From NCBI GenBank assembly GCA_947481635.1, contig CANKHJ010000017.1:1-39698 (forward strand): a stretch of DNA of 39,698 nt. The letters run 5' to 3'. This DNA comes from Bradyrhizobiaceae bacterium. Its GTDB lineage: Bacteria > Pseudomonadota > Alphaproteobacteria > Rhizobiales > Xanthobacteraceae. Below, piece by piece: positions 1 to 8,304 of the stretch (positions are counted from its first letter, which is position 1; each line of letters begins with the position of its first letter). A program made the position numbers and the translations under genes. Under the pieces are notes generated by a model, which saw nothing but the letters and a program-made list of their open reading frames with translations, searched no databases and was not told the origin of the DNA.

Positions 1-187
1 CGATCATCTTGATCAGCGTGGTCTTGCCGCATCCCGACGGTCCCACGATCGACACGAACTCGCCCTGGCGCACGTCGAAGGACACGTCCGAGACCGCGAC
101 CTGCGCGTCCTTGCCCGCGCCATAGGTCTTGCTCAGGCCGACGGCGCTCAGCACGAGGTCGCGACGGCTATCGGCGGTCTGCGCCAT
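1..187 (-). CDS. ABC transporter ATP-binding protein, N-terminal part (cut by window edge)
   Basis: Reverse-strand reading from the ATG at 187 gives M-A-Q-T-A-D-S and then a typical ABC ATPase N-terminus, with a Walker A motif (GPSGCGKTT) near residues 50-58. The rest lies beyond base 1. The gene is the last seen in a minus-strand operon. Its ATG overlaps the TGA of the upstream permease (TGATG at 185-189), which indicates translational coupling. It should energise the two permeases encoded just upstream. The closest families are the SsuB/TauB/NrtD-type ATPases, judging from the permeases. No binding protein for this importer is in the window, so it may follow this gene. The family assignment is firm; the substrate is unknown. 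Confidence 0.93.
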   Translation of the reverse strand, partial: MAQTADSRRDLVLSAVGLSKTYGAGKDAQVAVSDVSFDVRQGEFVSIVGPSGCGKTTLIKMI

Positions 188-1074
188 CACGTCGCCTCCG
201 CGCGCCCGTGGGCGCCGGCATGCCAGCGCAACAGCCGCCGCTCGACCGCCAGAAAGGCCATGTTGAGCAGATAGCCGATGATCGCCAGCATGAAGAGCGC
301 CGACCACATCTGCGCGATGTCGTAGTTGCGCTGGCGATCGAGCAGATAGAAGCCGAGCCCATAATCGGTCAGCAGCCATTCCGCCACCAGCATCACCTTC
401 AGGGCCAGCGAGAGCGTCACGCGCAAGGCGGCGAAGATCTTCGGGGCAGCAGACGGCAGGATGATGTGCGTGAGCTGTTTCCAGGCCGGAATGTGGAACA
501 CCAGTCCGGTGTCGCGCATCACCGGGTCGACGGTGCGGACACCATGCATGGTGTTCATCAGCACCAGCCAGATCGTCGAGGCCGCGATCGCGAGCACGCG
601 CGTGACCTCACTCGCACCGAAGACGATGATGAAGGTCGGCACCAGCGCAGCCTTCGGAATCGAGCGCAGGTAGCTCACCACCGGATCGATATAGCCACGC
701 GCCGCGGCGAAGCGGCCCGCCACGATGCCGATCGCAACGCCGATCAGGGCGCCGAGCGCCCAGCCGCCGAGCGCACGGCCGATGCTCGGCACGATATCGC
801 GCCACACCGCCTCGGTCATGAACAGTGAGGTCGCCGGTCCCGACAGCCAGGTCTTGTAGAACTGGACGAAAATGACCGAGGGAGGCTTGAACTGGAACAG
901 GTCGGTTCCCCACAGCGCGAACTCCCAGATCAGCAGCAGAACCGCCGGCAGGCTGAAGCTGATCACGAAGCGCGAGACCAGGCTCCACACCAGCCTGACC
1001 GCGGCACGCAGGTCGCGCACAAAACGTCCGTCACCGGCCGCGCCGCTCGATAGCGATGGAGTCACGAGCGTCAT
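187..1074 (-). CDS. ABC transporter permease, SsuC/TauC (nitrate/sulfonate/taurine) type
   Basis: This is a 295-residue inner-membrane permease of the BPD_transp_1 family. Several hydrophobic segments are visible, and the EAA-type cytoplasmic loop occurs in the stretch ending LPSAAPKIFAALR, which contacts the ATPase. I chose the ATG at 1074, not the frame-open start at 1119, because it overlaps the stop of the upstream permease (ATGA at 1071-1074) and gives a normal N-terminus (MTLVTPSL). It pairs with the neighbouring permease as a heterodimeric channel, with the ATPase at 1-187. In this family such importers carry sulfonates, nitrate, thiamine precursors or aromatic acids. The operon begins with a flavin monooxygenase, so an organic substrate is inferred. 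Confidence 0.9.
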   Translation of the reverse strand: MTLVTPSLSSGAAGDGRFVRDLRAAVRLVWSLVSRFVISFSLPAVLLLIWEFALWGTDLFQFKPPSVIFVQFYKTWLSGPATSLFMTEAVWRDIVPSIGRALGGWALGALIGVAIGIVAGRFAAARGYIDPVVSYLRSIPKAALVPTFIIVFGASEVTRVLAIAASTIWLVLMNTMHGVRTVDPVMRDTGLVFHIPAWKQLTHIILPSAAPKIFAALRVTLSLALKVMLVAEWLLTDYGLGFYLLDRQRNYDIAQMWSALFMLAIIGYLLNMAFLAVERRLLRWHAGAHGRAEAT

Positions 1075-1919
1075 GTCTGCTCGCTCCGCCGGGTATCCCA
1101 GCCGACCAGCCGGTCGCAAACCCAGTCCATCACGACGTTGAGCACGAAGCCGACGACGCCGGCCATCAACAACACGGCGTAGATCACTTCAGCGCGCCAG
1201 ATCACATTAGCCTGCCGCAGCAGCAGGAAGCCGCCGATCCCCTCCGCCGTCCCCACCACAAGTTCATCGGCGATCACGATCACAATGCTGATCGGCAGCG
1301 TGTAGCGGATACCGGTGGCGATGAACGGGGCCGCGCTCGGCAGCAGCACCCGCCGCCACAGCGCAATCCCGTTGACGCGGAACGAGCGCGCGCTTTCCAC
1401 CGCCACCTTGTCGACCGACATGATGCCGTACATGGTGTTGAACAGGATCGGCCACACCCCGACGAAGATCACCAGCAACACCTTCATCAGGTCGTCGCCG
1501 CCGATGGTGACCATGAACACCGGAATGAGCGCGGTGCCGGGCAGCGAGCGCATCAGGTCGATCAACCCACGGGACAGCCGCTCCGCGAGCGGCGAGACGC
1601 CGATCAACAGGCCGGCCGGGATACCGACGGCGCACGCCCCGGCGAGCCCGACGAGCGCCGGCCAGACAGTCTCGACAATGGCGGAATGAAAATCTGGATC
1701 GACCAGCAGCCGGCCCATTTCGAAAAGGATCGTCGTGACGGACGGCAGGACGCGTGGATCGACGATGCCCGACCAGTAGATCAGCTGATAGCACAGCGCC
1801 ACCGACATCGCGCCGACGAAGCCCTTGGCCACGGCCGCCAGCCAGGGGGTCGCGCGGTCCAGCCATCCGGCCAAACCTTTGTCGGTCCACGCGCTGCTGC
1901 TTTCGACCGATGTCGACAC
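1071..1919 (-). CDS. ABC transporter permease, SsuC/TauC type
   Basis: This is a 282-residue membrane permease and the second of two consecutive permeases in the operon. The conserved loop reads as FRVNGIALWRRVLLPSAAPF, with the LP-A-P signature of the family. Translation begins at a GTG at 1919, preceded by a GGGGGAA stretch. It lies 53 bases after the stop of the flavin monooxygenase gene and overlaps the next permease by 4 bases. Two distinct permeases in one SsuABC-like system suggest a heterodimer; many members of this family work with a single permease. The substrate cannot be inferred from the sequence. Confidence 0.88.
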   Translation of the reverse strand: MSTSVESSSAWTDKGLAGWLDRATPWLAAVAKGFVGAMSVALCYQLIYWSGIVDPRVLPSVTTILFEMGRLLVDPDFHSAIVETVWPALVGLAGACAVGIPAGLLIGVSPLAERLSRGLIDLMRSLPGTALIPVFMVTIGGDDLMKVLLVIFVGVWPILFNTMYGIMSVDKVAVESARSFRVNGIALWRRVLLPSAAPFIATGIRYTLPISIVIVIADELVVGTAEGIGGFLLLRQANVIWRAEVIYAVLLMAGVVGFVLNVVMDWVCDRLVGWDTRRSEQT

Positions 1920-1972
1920 TCCGACGCTTCCCCCTTCGTTTCACGCATGCTGGGGCATGCGTTCTCGTTCTA

Positions 1973-3073
1973 TCAGGCGATGGCGGCGACGCGCCTGGCA
2001 TCGGCCGGCGTGCCCTTGAAGCGAGGATAGATCTCGCCGAGGAACAGGTCGAGTTGCCGCTCGGCGTCCTCACGGGTCATGTGGCCGTAGTTGAAGCACA
2101 GCTTGATGTGGGGAACCCCCGCGGCCGCAATGTCATTGAGCTTGCGCGTGATGGTCTCCGGGCTGCCGACCAGCATGGCGCCTTTCAGGAACGCGTCGGG
2201 ATCTTCGGCCGAGATGCCGAGATGGGCCTTGGTGAAAGTCGGCGCCGCGTTGCCATCCGGCGTCGGGCTCGACCAGCTCCGGCGCACGCCTTCCGCAAGG
2301 CGTTCGATGATGCGCCGCGCGTGAGCCTCGGCCTCGGCATCGGTCTCTTCGATGACGACCTGCCGGGCGAGCGAGCTCCAGTCGAGCAATTCGGCCTGGA
2401 CCGCCTGGTCGAGCTGCGTCTTCGCAAGTTCGGACCGGTAGAGCGCGAAGCGCTGAGTGATCTCATCGAGCGGCGCGCGCGCCGTCATCAGATACCAGCC
2501 GCGCTGCGCCGTCCATACCACGCCTTGATCGTTCTGGGCCGCACGGGCGAAACGTGGGCTCGGCAGATACGACGTCGGCATGACCCGGGTCGAGAGCAGA
2601 CCCTTGTCGTAAGCGGTCGACCAGTGATACGGGGCATCGCCCAGCTTGTAGGCGAGCAGCTTCTCGACCACCTCGATCACCTCGATCATCTCAGCGTGCC
2701 GGTTCTTCGGATCGCGGCCGAGCGAATAGAACTCGATCGGCGAGCCGCCCGCCCCCATGCCGATGATCGCATCGCCGCGGCACAGGATGTCGAGAAGGTT
2801 GCATTGCTGGGCCAGACGCATCGGATGGTGCAGTTGCGGCACCACGATCGCCAGCAGGAAGCGCACGCCTTTCCTCACCTGCGGGGCGAGGTTGGCGGCC
2901 ATCATCATGTTGTCGCCGAAGGTATTGTAGCCCGACGCATGATGCTCGGTCAGCGCGATGCCGTCGAAGCCGGCCTCGGTCGCCCGGAGCGCCTGCTCGA
3001 TCGTGAGATCGATCTGCGCGATGTCGCCCTCGGGCCCACGGGTCTGCGGATTGCAATAGATCGAAAAGCGCAT
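1973..3073 (-). CDS. LLM-class flavin-dependent oxidoreductase (luciferase-like monooxygenase)
   Basis: This is a 366-residue protein of the bacterial luciferase-like family, which uses reduced FMN and oxygen to oxidise small organic molecules. The N-terminus MRFSIYCNPQTRG, the E-H-H segment (LTEHHASGYN) and the later G-A-G-G-S-P-I-E-F and G-S-P-E-T segments are typical of the TIM-barrel fold. The start is the ATG at 3073; the open frame extends further upstream, but that extension is rich in shadow-like sequence. It is first in the operon with the ABC permeases, so it probably acts on the imported compound. A separate flavin reductase would be needed and none is seen nearby. The operon is divergent from the LysR gene, which probably controls it. 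Confidence 0.88.
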   Translation of the reverse strand: MRFSIYCNPQTRGPEGDIAQIDLTIEQALRATEAGFDGIALTEHHASGYNTFGDNMMMAANLAPQVRKGVRFLLAIVVPQLHHPMRLAQQCNLLDILCRGDAIIGMGAGGSPIEFYSLGRDPKNRHAEMIEVIEVVEKLLAYKLGDAPYHWSTAYDKGLLSTRVMPTSYLPSPRFARAAQNDQGVVWTAQRGWYLMTARAPLDEITQRFALYRSELAKTQLDQAVQAELLDWSSLARQVVIEETDAEAEAHARRIIERLAEGVRRSWSSPTPDGNAAPTFTKAHLGISAEDPDAFLKGAMLVGSPETITRKLNDIAAAGVPHIKLCFNYGHMTREDAERQLDLFLGEIYPRFKGTPADARRVAAIA

Positions 3074-3183
3074 GTTGAGACCGCCCTGAAGTCGTTTCGC
3101 CCCGTGTGTCGAAATCGACCAAACGTCGTTTCGATCTGAAAAGTATCCGTATCGCTTGATCGAGTGGACAGACTTCCAAGTCA

Positions 3184-3212
3184 AATGCATAATTATCATG
3201 AATTCATGCATT
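3184..3212. promoter_or_regulatory. Palindromic operator candidate between LLM gene and LysR gene
   Basis: An AT-rich island in GC-rich DNA contains the inverted arms aatgcat (3184-3190) and atgcatt (3206-3212), with the perfect palindrome CATGAATTCATG at 3197-3208 inside. It lies 11 bases before the LysR start codon, in the 149-base divergent intergenic region. LysR-type regulators usually bind interrupted palindromes in such regions and repress their own gene. The binding role is inference. Confidence 0.5.
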
Positions 3213-3222
3213 AGGCGCATTC

Positions 3223-4146
3223 ATGTCCTCGCTGCAGCATTACCGGGCTTTCATTGCGGTGATGGAGGCGGGCTCGGTCACCGGCGCAGCGCAGGCGATC
3301 GGTCGGACTCAGCCCCAGGTCAGCCGGCTCATCGCGGCGCTCGAGCGTGAGCTTGGCTTTGAGCTGTTCGCGCGCGAGCACCGGCGTCTGGTCCCGACAC
3401 AGCGCGGCGGTCGCTTCTTCGAGGAGGCAAGGCGGGCGCTCAACGGCATCGACAATCTCGGCGTCATCGCCGGCGAGATCGCCCGCGGCAGCGAGGACGT
3501 CCTTCGCATCCTGGCGCCGACTTATGTCGGGTATTCATTTCTGCCGGCCGCGCTCGCGCGGCTCCGGGCCCGGCTTCCCAAGCAGCGGTTTGCCGTCGAG
3601 ATCGTGGCGCGCAATTCGATCGGAAGCTGGATCGCATTCCACCCGTTCGACGTCGGCGTTGCCGCGCTGCCCTTTGACCATCCGGGAATCAAGGTCGATC
3701 GTCTTGCCACCGTGGAAACCGTGGTCGTGCTGCCGAAGGGCCACCGTCTCAGCGCGAAGCGCATCATCTCCATCGATGACCTCGATGGCGAGCAATTCGT
3801 GACATTGGGCCGCAATACTCCCCTGCGCCAACGGCTCGACCAGGTGTTCCACGCCCACGGCATCACACCCAACATCGTGGTCGAGACGTCGAGCAGCAGC
3901 TCTGCCTGCGAACTCGTCGCTCAAGGCCTCGGCTTTACCATCGTCGACGTCATCGTCGCGCTGCCGCGTAGCGCCGAACTCAGCTTGGTGCTGAAACGGT
4001 GGCAGCCCGGGCTCACCTCCGAATTCGGGTTCATCTATCCGGCCTCGACCGGCCTGACCAAACCCGCCGCCGAGTTCGTGCGCGTCGTTGCCGACGTGGT
4101 GCTCAAAGCGCACCCGAAATTGGTGGTTTCATCGAGAGGGCGATGA
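3223..4146 (+). CDS. LysR-family transcriptional regulator
   Basis: This is a 307-residue regulator. The N-terminal winged helix-turn-helix covers roughly residues 3-62 (LQHYRAFIAVMEAGSVTGAA, then PQVSRLIAALERELGFELF). A periplasmic-binding-protein-like effector domain occupies residues 90-300. The gene is divergent from the LLM/ABC operon, and a palindrome sits in the shared promoter region. By the usual LysR arrangement it would activate that operon when it binds a substrate or pathway intermediate, and would repress itself. The ATG at 3223 follows an AGGCG stretch by about 8 bases. The gene converges with the second LLM gene downstream. Confidence 0.93.
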   Translation: MSSLQHYRAFIAVMEAGSVTGAAQAIGRTQPQVSRLIAALERELGFELFAREHRRLVPTQRGGRFFEEARRALNGIDNLGVIAGEIARGSEDVLRILAPTYVGYSFLPAALARLRARLPKQRFAVEIVARNSIGSWIAFHPFDVGVAALPFDHPGIKVDRLATVETVVVLPKGHRLSAKRIISIDDLDGEQFVTLGRNTPLRQRLDQVFHAHGITPNIVVETSSSSSACELVAQGLGFTIVDVIVALPRSAELSLVLKRWQPGLTSEFGFIYPASTGLTKPAAEFVRVVADVVLKAHPKLVVSSRGR

Positions 4147-4215
4147 TTGTCGCAGCCGGCATCGGGATCGACGCCCATTCGACGTGTGGCGCCGCAGCAG
4201 CCATAGCGAATGTGC

Positions 4216-5328
4216 CTATGCCGCTTCGTCGATCGCGATCTGCCGGCGCAGCAGCGGCATCACCTCCTGCGCCAGGCGCGAGAGCGATTCCCGTTCCCAG
4301 GCCGCGTTCGGTCCGCTCCAATCGATGCCGCTGACCAGCAGCGTGCCGAACGGCCCCGCCCGTTTGCGCAAAGCCGCCAGCTTGCCGGCAACGGTCTGCG
4401 GCGAGCCATAGATCAGACGGCTCTCGATGATCGCATCGAGCGTGATCTCGTGATCGGCCATGTCGGGGCGCGGGCGCAGCACGGCGAGCATCTTGTTTTT
4501 CGTGAACACCTTGAAGAAGTGTTCGAAGAAATAGCGGTAGGCGCTCTCCGGGCTGAAGGCGCGGGCCTTCGCCTCCTCGTCGGTCGCCGCGACGAACACC
4601 GTGCGCACCACGCGCCAGTTCTCCGGGGTCACCTCGCGTCCGGCATCGAGGCAGCCCTGCCGGTAATTCTTCCAGTGCGGGATCAACGCCGGTCCCGGCA
4701 GCAACGCGCTCGACACCGGCCCCCAGCCGCGCTGACCGCACAGATAGGTCGACTGCGAATTGGGGCTGGCGGAGGGAATGCAGATCGGCGGACGCGGCTG
4801 CTGGAACGGCTTCGGCATGATTCCGAACCCGACGTCGAGGAAACTCGAGTCCTTGACTTTCACATTCCAGAATTCGCCCTTGAGATCGTAAGGCGGATCC
4901 TGCGCCCAGATCCGCTCGACCATCTCGATATGCTCGATCAGCATGCGTCCCTTCTGGGTGCCGTCCGCTTTCACATCGAACAATTCCGAATCGGTCGGAA
5001 GGCTGCCGGTGCCGACGCCGAGGATAAAACGTCCGCCGCTCATATGATCGAACTGCGCGGCCTCGGCCGCGACGTGCGCGGGATGCCGGTTCGGCGCATT
5101 GACGACGCCGGTCGCGAATGTGAGCCGTTCGGTGCGCGGCAGCAGGCTCGCCATGAACATCAGCGGCGAAGGATACGGCTCGGTGCCGGCGGTGAAATGT
5201 TCTCCGACCCACAATTCATCATAGCCGAGCGTGTCGAGCAGGATCGCCTTCTCGGTATCCTCGGCGAGATATTCGCGCATCGTCCGTCCCGGCGGATGCA
5301 GCGGCATCATGAACATTCCAAGGCGCAC
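4216..5328 (-). CDS. LLM-class flavin-dependent oxidoreductase (second copy)
   Basis: This is a 370-residue luciferase-like monooxygenase. Family hallmarks are the N-terminal LGMFMMPLHPP, the DELWVGEHF segment, FATGVVNAPNRHPAHVAAEA, and SGGRFILGVGTGSLPTDSELF. The GTG at 5328 is preferred because a strong GGGGGGAG ribosome-binding site lies 7 bases upstream; an ATG further up at 5376 is possible but has no such site. It is only distantly similar to the other LLM protein at 1973-3073, so the two probably oxidise different substrates or positions. It is divergent from the bicupin gene at 5502, with which it may share regulation. Confidence 0.88.
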   Translation of the reverse strand: MRLGMFMMPLHPPGRTMREYLAEDTEKAILLDTLGYDELWVGEHFTAGTEPYPSPLMFMASLLPRTERLTFATGVVNAPNRHPAHVAAEAAQFDHMSGGRFILGVGTGSLPTDSELFDVKADGTQKGRMLIEHIEMVERIWAQDPPYDLKGEFWNVKVKDSSFLDVGFGIMPKPFQQPRPPICIPSASPNSQSTYLCGQRGWGPVSSALLPGPALIPHWKNYRQGCLDAGREVTPENWRVVRTVFVAATDEEAKARAFSPESAYRYFFEHFFKVFTKNKMLAVLRPRPDMADHEITLDAIIESRLIYGSPQTVAGKLAALRKRAGPFGTLLVSGIDWSGPNAAWERESLSRLAQEVMPLLRRQIAIDEAA

Positions 5329-5449
5329 GGCAGTCTCCCCCCGAGGATTTCGGCGCAACCATGCCATCCTCGCCATAGGCGATCAATCGACGCGGTTCGC
5401 AGGTCGCATTGCGCAGCCGGTCATGCTCTTCAGCGCGGGCTCAATGTCG

Positions 5450-5477
5450 TTGACTCGGTTTCCGCCTGGCCTTTAAT
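5450..5477 (+). promoter_or_regulatory. Sigma70-type promoter for the bicupin gene
   Basis: A -35 box TTGACT (5450-5455) and a -10 box TTTAAT (5472-5477) are separated by 16 bases. Each matches 5 of 6 positions of the housekeeping consensus. They would give a short leader before the ATG at 5502. This is read directly from the sequence; activity is inferred. Confidence 0.55.
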
Positions 5478-5501
5478 GCGCGCAGCGAGGAAAAGAACGC
5501 C

Positions 5502-6530
5502 ATGGCACAGGCTCAAGTCCAATCAGACGCGTTGAACGCCAACGAGATGGCCTCCTTCCGGGAGAGCCTGACGGCGGCGTCGGTCGCGCCGTTGTGGGAA
5601 ATCCCGGCGCATCAGACCGCGGTCGCCGAAGTCGCGCGGATCTGGCGCTGGCGCGATCTCGAGCCGCTGTTCGACCGCGCCGTGCTCGCGGCCGGCGTGG
5701 ATTCCGCGGAGCGCCGGGTGTTGAGCCTGGTCAATCCAAGCCTGCCGAGCAAAGGCCCGGCGCGGGTGACGATCAACATCAATGCCGGCATGCAGATCCT
5801 GATGCCGGGCGAGCGCGCGCGGCCGCATCGCCACACCGCCAATGCGATCCGCTTCGTGATCGAAGGCAGCGGCGCGTCGACCATCGTCGACGGCAAGCCC
5901 TGCGCGATGGAAGCCGGCGACCTGGTGCTGACGCCCGGCAATACCTGGCACGAACATGTCCATAACGGCCAGGAACGCGTCGTCTGGCTCGACGTGCTCG
6001 ACGTGCCGTTGATGGATTATCTCAAGGTGAACGAGTTCCAGCCGGGTCCGGTGCGCAATGTCGCCCCGGTCGTCGAGGACTCGGCGTTCCTGATTCCGGG
6101 CTTCATGCCGGACGGCGCGTTCAACGACAGTTACTCGCCGCTGTTCCGGTATCCGTGGGGCAAGGCCAACGCGGCGCTCGATGCGATGGCGCCCGCGACG
6201 GACGGTTCGCGCCTGCTGCGCTACGTCAATCCGACCACCGGCGGTCCGGTGATGTCGCTGCTGGATTGTTCGCTGCTGCGGCTCGAACAGGGGAAATCAA
6301 CGCACCGGCGGCGCGTCACCCACAACGCGGTCTGCTTCGTCGCGGAAGGCAGCGGCGTCTCGACCATCGGCGACACCGTTCTCGAGTGGCAGAAGCACGA
6401 CGTGATCAGCCTGCCGCACTGGAACTGGACCAGCCATCGCGCCACCAGCGCGCGGGCGAGCCTGTTCATGGTGTCGGATATCGAAGTGCTGAAACGGCTG
6501 GGTTTGTGGCGCGAGGAAGTCGAGAATTAA
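5502..6530 (+). CDS. Gentisate 1,2-dioxygenase-like bicupin ring-cleavage dioxygenase
   Basis: This is a 342-residue protein with two cupin domains, matching the length and layout of gentisate 1,2-dioxygenases. The first cupin (about 95-165) carries the metal-ligand pattern: His109 and His111 (PHRHTANAIRF) and His150 (NTWHEHVHNG). These correspond to the three Fe(II)-binding histidines of the family. The second cupin (about 260-325) has the same fold but fewer ligand residues, as is usual. The reaction in the family is extradiol-type cleavage of gentisate or 1-hydroxy-2-naphthoate. The FAD hydroxylase in the opposite operon could supply a hydroxylated ring. No maleylpyruvate hydrolase or isomerase is in the window, so the true substrate could differ. 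The ATG is preceded by GAGGAAAAG. Confidence 0.85.
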   Translation: MAQAQVQSDALNANEMASFRESLTAASVAPLWEIPAHQTAVAEVARIWRWRDLEPLFDRAVLAAGVDSAERRVLSLVNPSLPSKGPARVTININAGMQILMPGERARPHRHTANAIRFVIEGSGASTIVDGKPCAMEAGDLVLTPGNTWHEHVHNGQERVVWLDVLDVPLMDYLKVNEFQPGPVRNVAPVVEDSAFLIPGFMPDGAFNDSYSPLFRYPWGKANAALDAMAPATDGSRLLRYVNPTTGGPVMSLLDCSLLRLEQGKSTHRRRVTHNAVCFVAEGSGVSTIGDTVLEWQKHDVISLPHWNWTSHRATSARASLFMVSDIEVLKRLGLWREEVEN

Positions 6531-6539
6531 ACGCAGTCT

Positions 6540-6558
6540 CCCCCGCGAAGGCAGGGGG
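6540..6558. terminator. Short hairpin between convergent bicupin and FAD hydroxylase genes
   Basis: Five C at 6540-6544 pair with five G at 6554-6558 around a 9-base loop, in the 33-base gap between two converging genes. No U-tract is evident. It resembles the remnant of a common intergenic palindrome (reads SPAKAG in one frame). Terminator function is only suggested. Confidence 0.35.
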
Positions 6559-6563
6559 CCACA

Positions 6564-8204
6564 TCAATTGAACGCAGCGGTATCAGCCCCACGCACATGA
6601 TCGACCACCGCGAGCGGATCGGCGGGCACCGCCTCCCCGCGCCACGCGACGTGACCGTCAGGCCGTACCAGCACCAGCGGCTTCTCGTATAATCTCGCAA
6701 TCGCGGCATCGTCGACGCTGACGACCTTCAGCGGCACGCCGCGTTGTGCGAAGGCGCCCTCCAACGCCGCGGGCTGCGGCGCGTCGGCCCCGAGCCGCAG
6801 CAGCGTGAAGCCCTGGTCGAACATGTCGATGATCGAGCGGCCGGCGGCCAGCCAGACGTGCGGCGCGCGGCTCCCTGGGAACGTGGTCGCGTGATACTCG
6901 GCGCTTGTGCTCGGCTGCGGCGGCGATCCGTCGTCGCTGACGATCGGCGACGGCGCGTATTGATAGCCCAGCGCGAGACCGTCGGTGATGACGCGCTTGG
7001 TCTGCGCGCCGACCAGGCTGGCTCCCATCTCGCGCCGCGCCTCCGCGCCCGCCGGCGTGTCCATCGCGATCTCGGGATGCGTCGCCTGCTGGCGCTCGCT
7101 GTTGTGACTGGTATTGGCGTGGCCGATGTTTCGCAGGCCAACCGGGCGCCGCTCCGGCTCGTAGCTGTCGAGCAGCCGATCGCCGCCCCAGCCGGCGAGC
7201 ATCGCCGCCAGTTTCCATCCGAGATTGTCGACATCACCGAGCCCGGTATTCAGCCCAAGGCCCGCCGCCGGATGATTGAGATGCGCCGCATCGCCGGCCA
7301 GGAAGATGCGGCCCTGCTGATAACGGTCGGCCACGACATTGCGCGCGCTCCAGCGCCGCACCGACAGGATTTCGTGCGGCACGTCCTTGCCGATCGCTTC
7401 CCGGAACAGACCTTCGGCATCGACCTGATCCGGCGCGTCGTAATACGTCTTGCCGTTGACGCCGAGGCGATACAATTCGCGGCCATCGAGACTGATCAGA
7501 TTGCGCCACAGGCCTTTGGCGTCGACGAAGGTCACCAGCGCCGCCTTGCCCATCGCGTGATGTGCCCAGAGTTCAGGCGCGCGCACGAAGATGCTGACGA
7601 AGTAGCCGACATAAGGCGAGCCGCTCATCTCGATCCCGAGCGCGCGACGGATCACCGTACGGCCGCCGCTGCAATCGACCACATACCGCGCAGCGACCTG
7701 GAACCGCTCGTCCTTCGCCCGGTCGTGAATTGTAGCGACGACATGGTCACCGGCTTCAGTGACCGACTCCAGGCGACAGAGCTGGCGAATTTCGACGGTG
7801 TCAAAGCTTTTGGCGCGCCGGGTGAGGATCGGATCGAGAAACAGCTGATTGCAACGCTGCGGACGTTCCGGGCTTGGTCCGATCGGCGCACGGCCGCCAT
7901 GGCCCGGACGTTCGATCCGCGCGATCTCGAAATCGGCGAATGTCGTGACGTAAAGCGCGGTGTGGGGAAAGTCTTCCGGCGTACCGGCCGCATGCACGTC
8001 CTCGGAAATACCCCAGCGCCGCATGAATTCCATCGAGCGGGCATTCAACGCGGTGGCGCGCGGATGGTCCGGCGGACCTTCGCCCTGCTCGACCAGCAGG
8101 CAGGATACGCCGCGCATTCCGAGGTCGCAGGCGAGCCCGAGGCCGACCGGGCCGCCGCCGACGATCAGGACCGGCGTTTCCAAAGGCGAGGGAGATGAGG
8201 ACAT
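6564..8204 (-). CDS. FAD-dependent aromatic monooxygenase (PHBH/MhpA-like, FAD_binding_3)
   Basis: This is a 546-residue class A flavoprotein hydroxylase. The N-terminal FAD motif GGGPVGLGLA lies at about residues 17-26, the E of the Rossmann fold at VEQGEG, and the second FAD motif in GRIFLAGDAAHLNHPAAGLG. A thioredoxin-like C-terminal region typical of the MhpA/phenol hydroxylase subgroup is present (SIIDMFDQGFTLLRLG to the end). The reaction would be NAD(P)H- and O2-dependent ring hydroxylation of a phenolic or aromatic acid. The gene is last in the operon with the ABC importer, 100 bases after the binding-protein gene. A strong hairpin in that gap may lower its expression. It converges on the bicupin dioxygenase, a plausible next enzyme. 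Confidence 0.88.
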   Translation of the reverse strand: MSSSPSPLETPVLIVGGGPVGLGLACDLGMRGVSCLLVEQGEGPPDHPRATALNARSMEFMRRWGISEDVHAAGTPEDFPHTALYVTTFADFEIARIERPGHGGRAPIGPSPERPQRCNQLFLDPILTRRAKSFDTVEIRQLCRLESVTEAGDHVVATIHDRAKDERFQVAARYVVDCSGGRTVIRRALGIEMSGSPYVGYFVSIFVRAPELWAHHAMGKAALVTFVDAKGLWRNLISLDGRELYRLGVNGKTYYDAPDQVDAEGLFREAIGKDVPHEILSVRRWSARNVVADRYQQGRIFLAGDAAHLNHPAAGLGLNTGLGDVDNLGWKLAAMLAGWGGDRLLDSYEPERRPVGLRNIGHANTSHNSERQQATHPEIAMDTPAGAEARREMGASLVGAQTKRVITDGLALGYQYAPSPIVSDDGSPPQPSTSAEYHATTFPGSRAPHVWLAAGRSIIDMFDQGFTLLRLGADAPQPAALEGAFAQRGVPLKVVSVDDAAIARLYEKPLVLVRPDGHVAWRGEAVPADPLAVVDHVRGADTAAFN

Positions 8205-8244
8205 CGGCTTACTTCACGCGGGTTGGTTCAGCGACAAATGGAAA

Positions 8245-8272
8245 CGAGTACGGCGCGCTGGCGCCGTACTCG
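8245..8272 (-). terminator. Perfect 12-bp hairpin between binding-protein and hydroxylase genes
   Basis: Bases 8245-8256 and 8261-8272 are perfect inverted repeats (stem cgagtacggcgc) with a 4-base loop. On the minus strand the stem is followed by TTTCCATTTG, a weak T-rich tail. It lies inside the operon and may act as a partial terminator or as a 3'-end stabiliser for the upstream binding-protein mRNA. Confidence 0.6.
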
Positions 8273-8304
8273 CTATAAGCGTCGGCATTCCGATGCTGCA
8301 AGGA

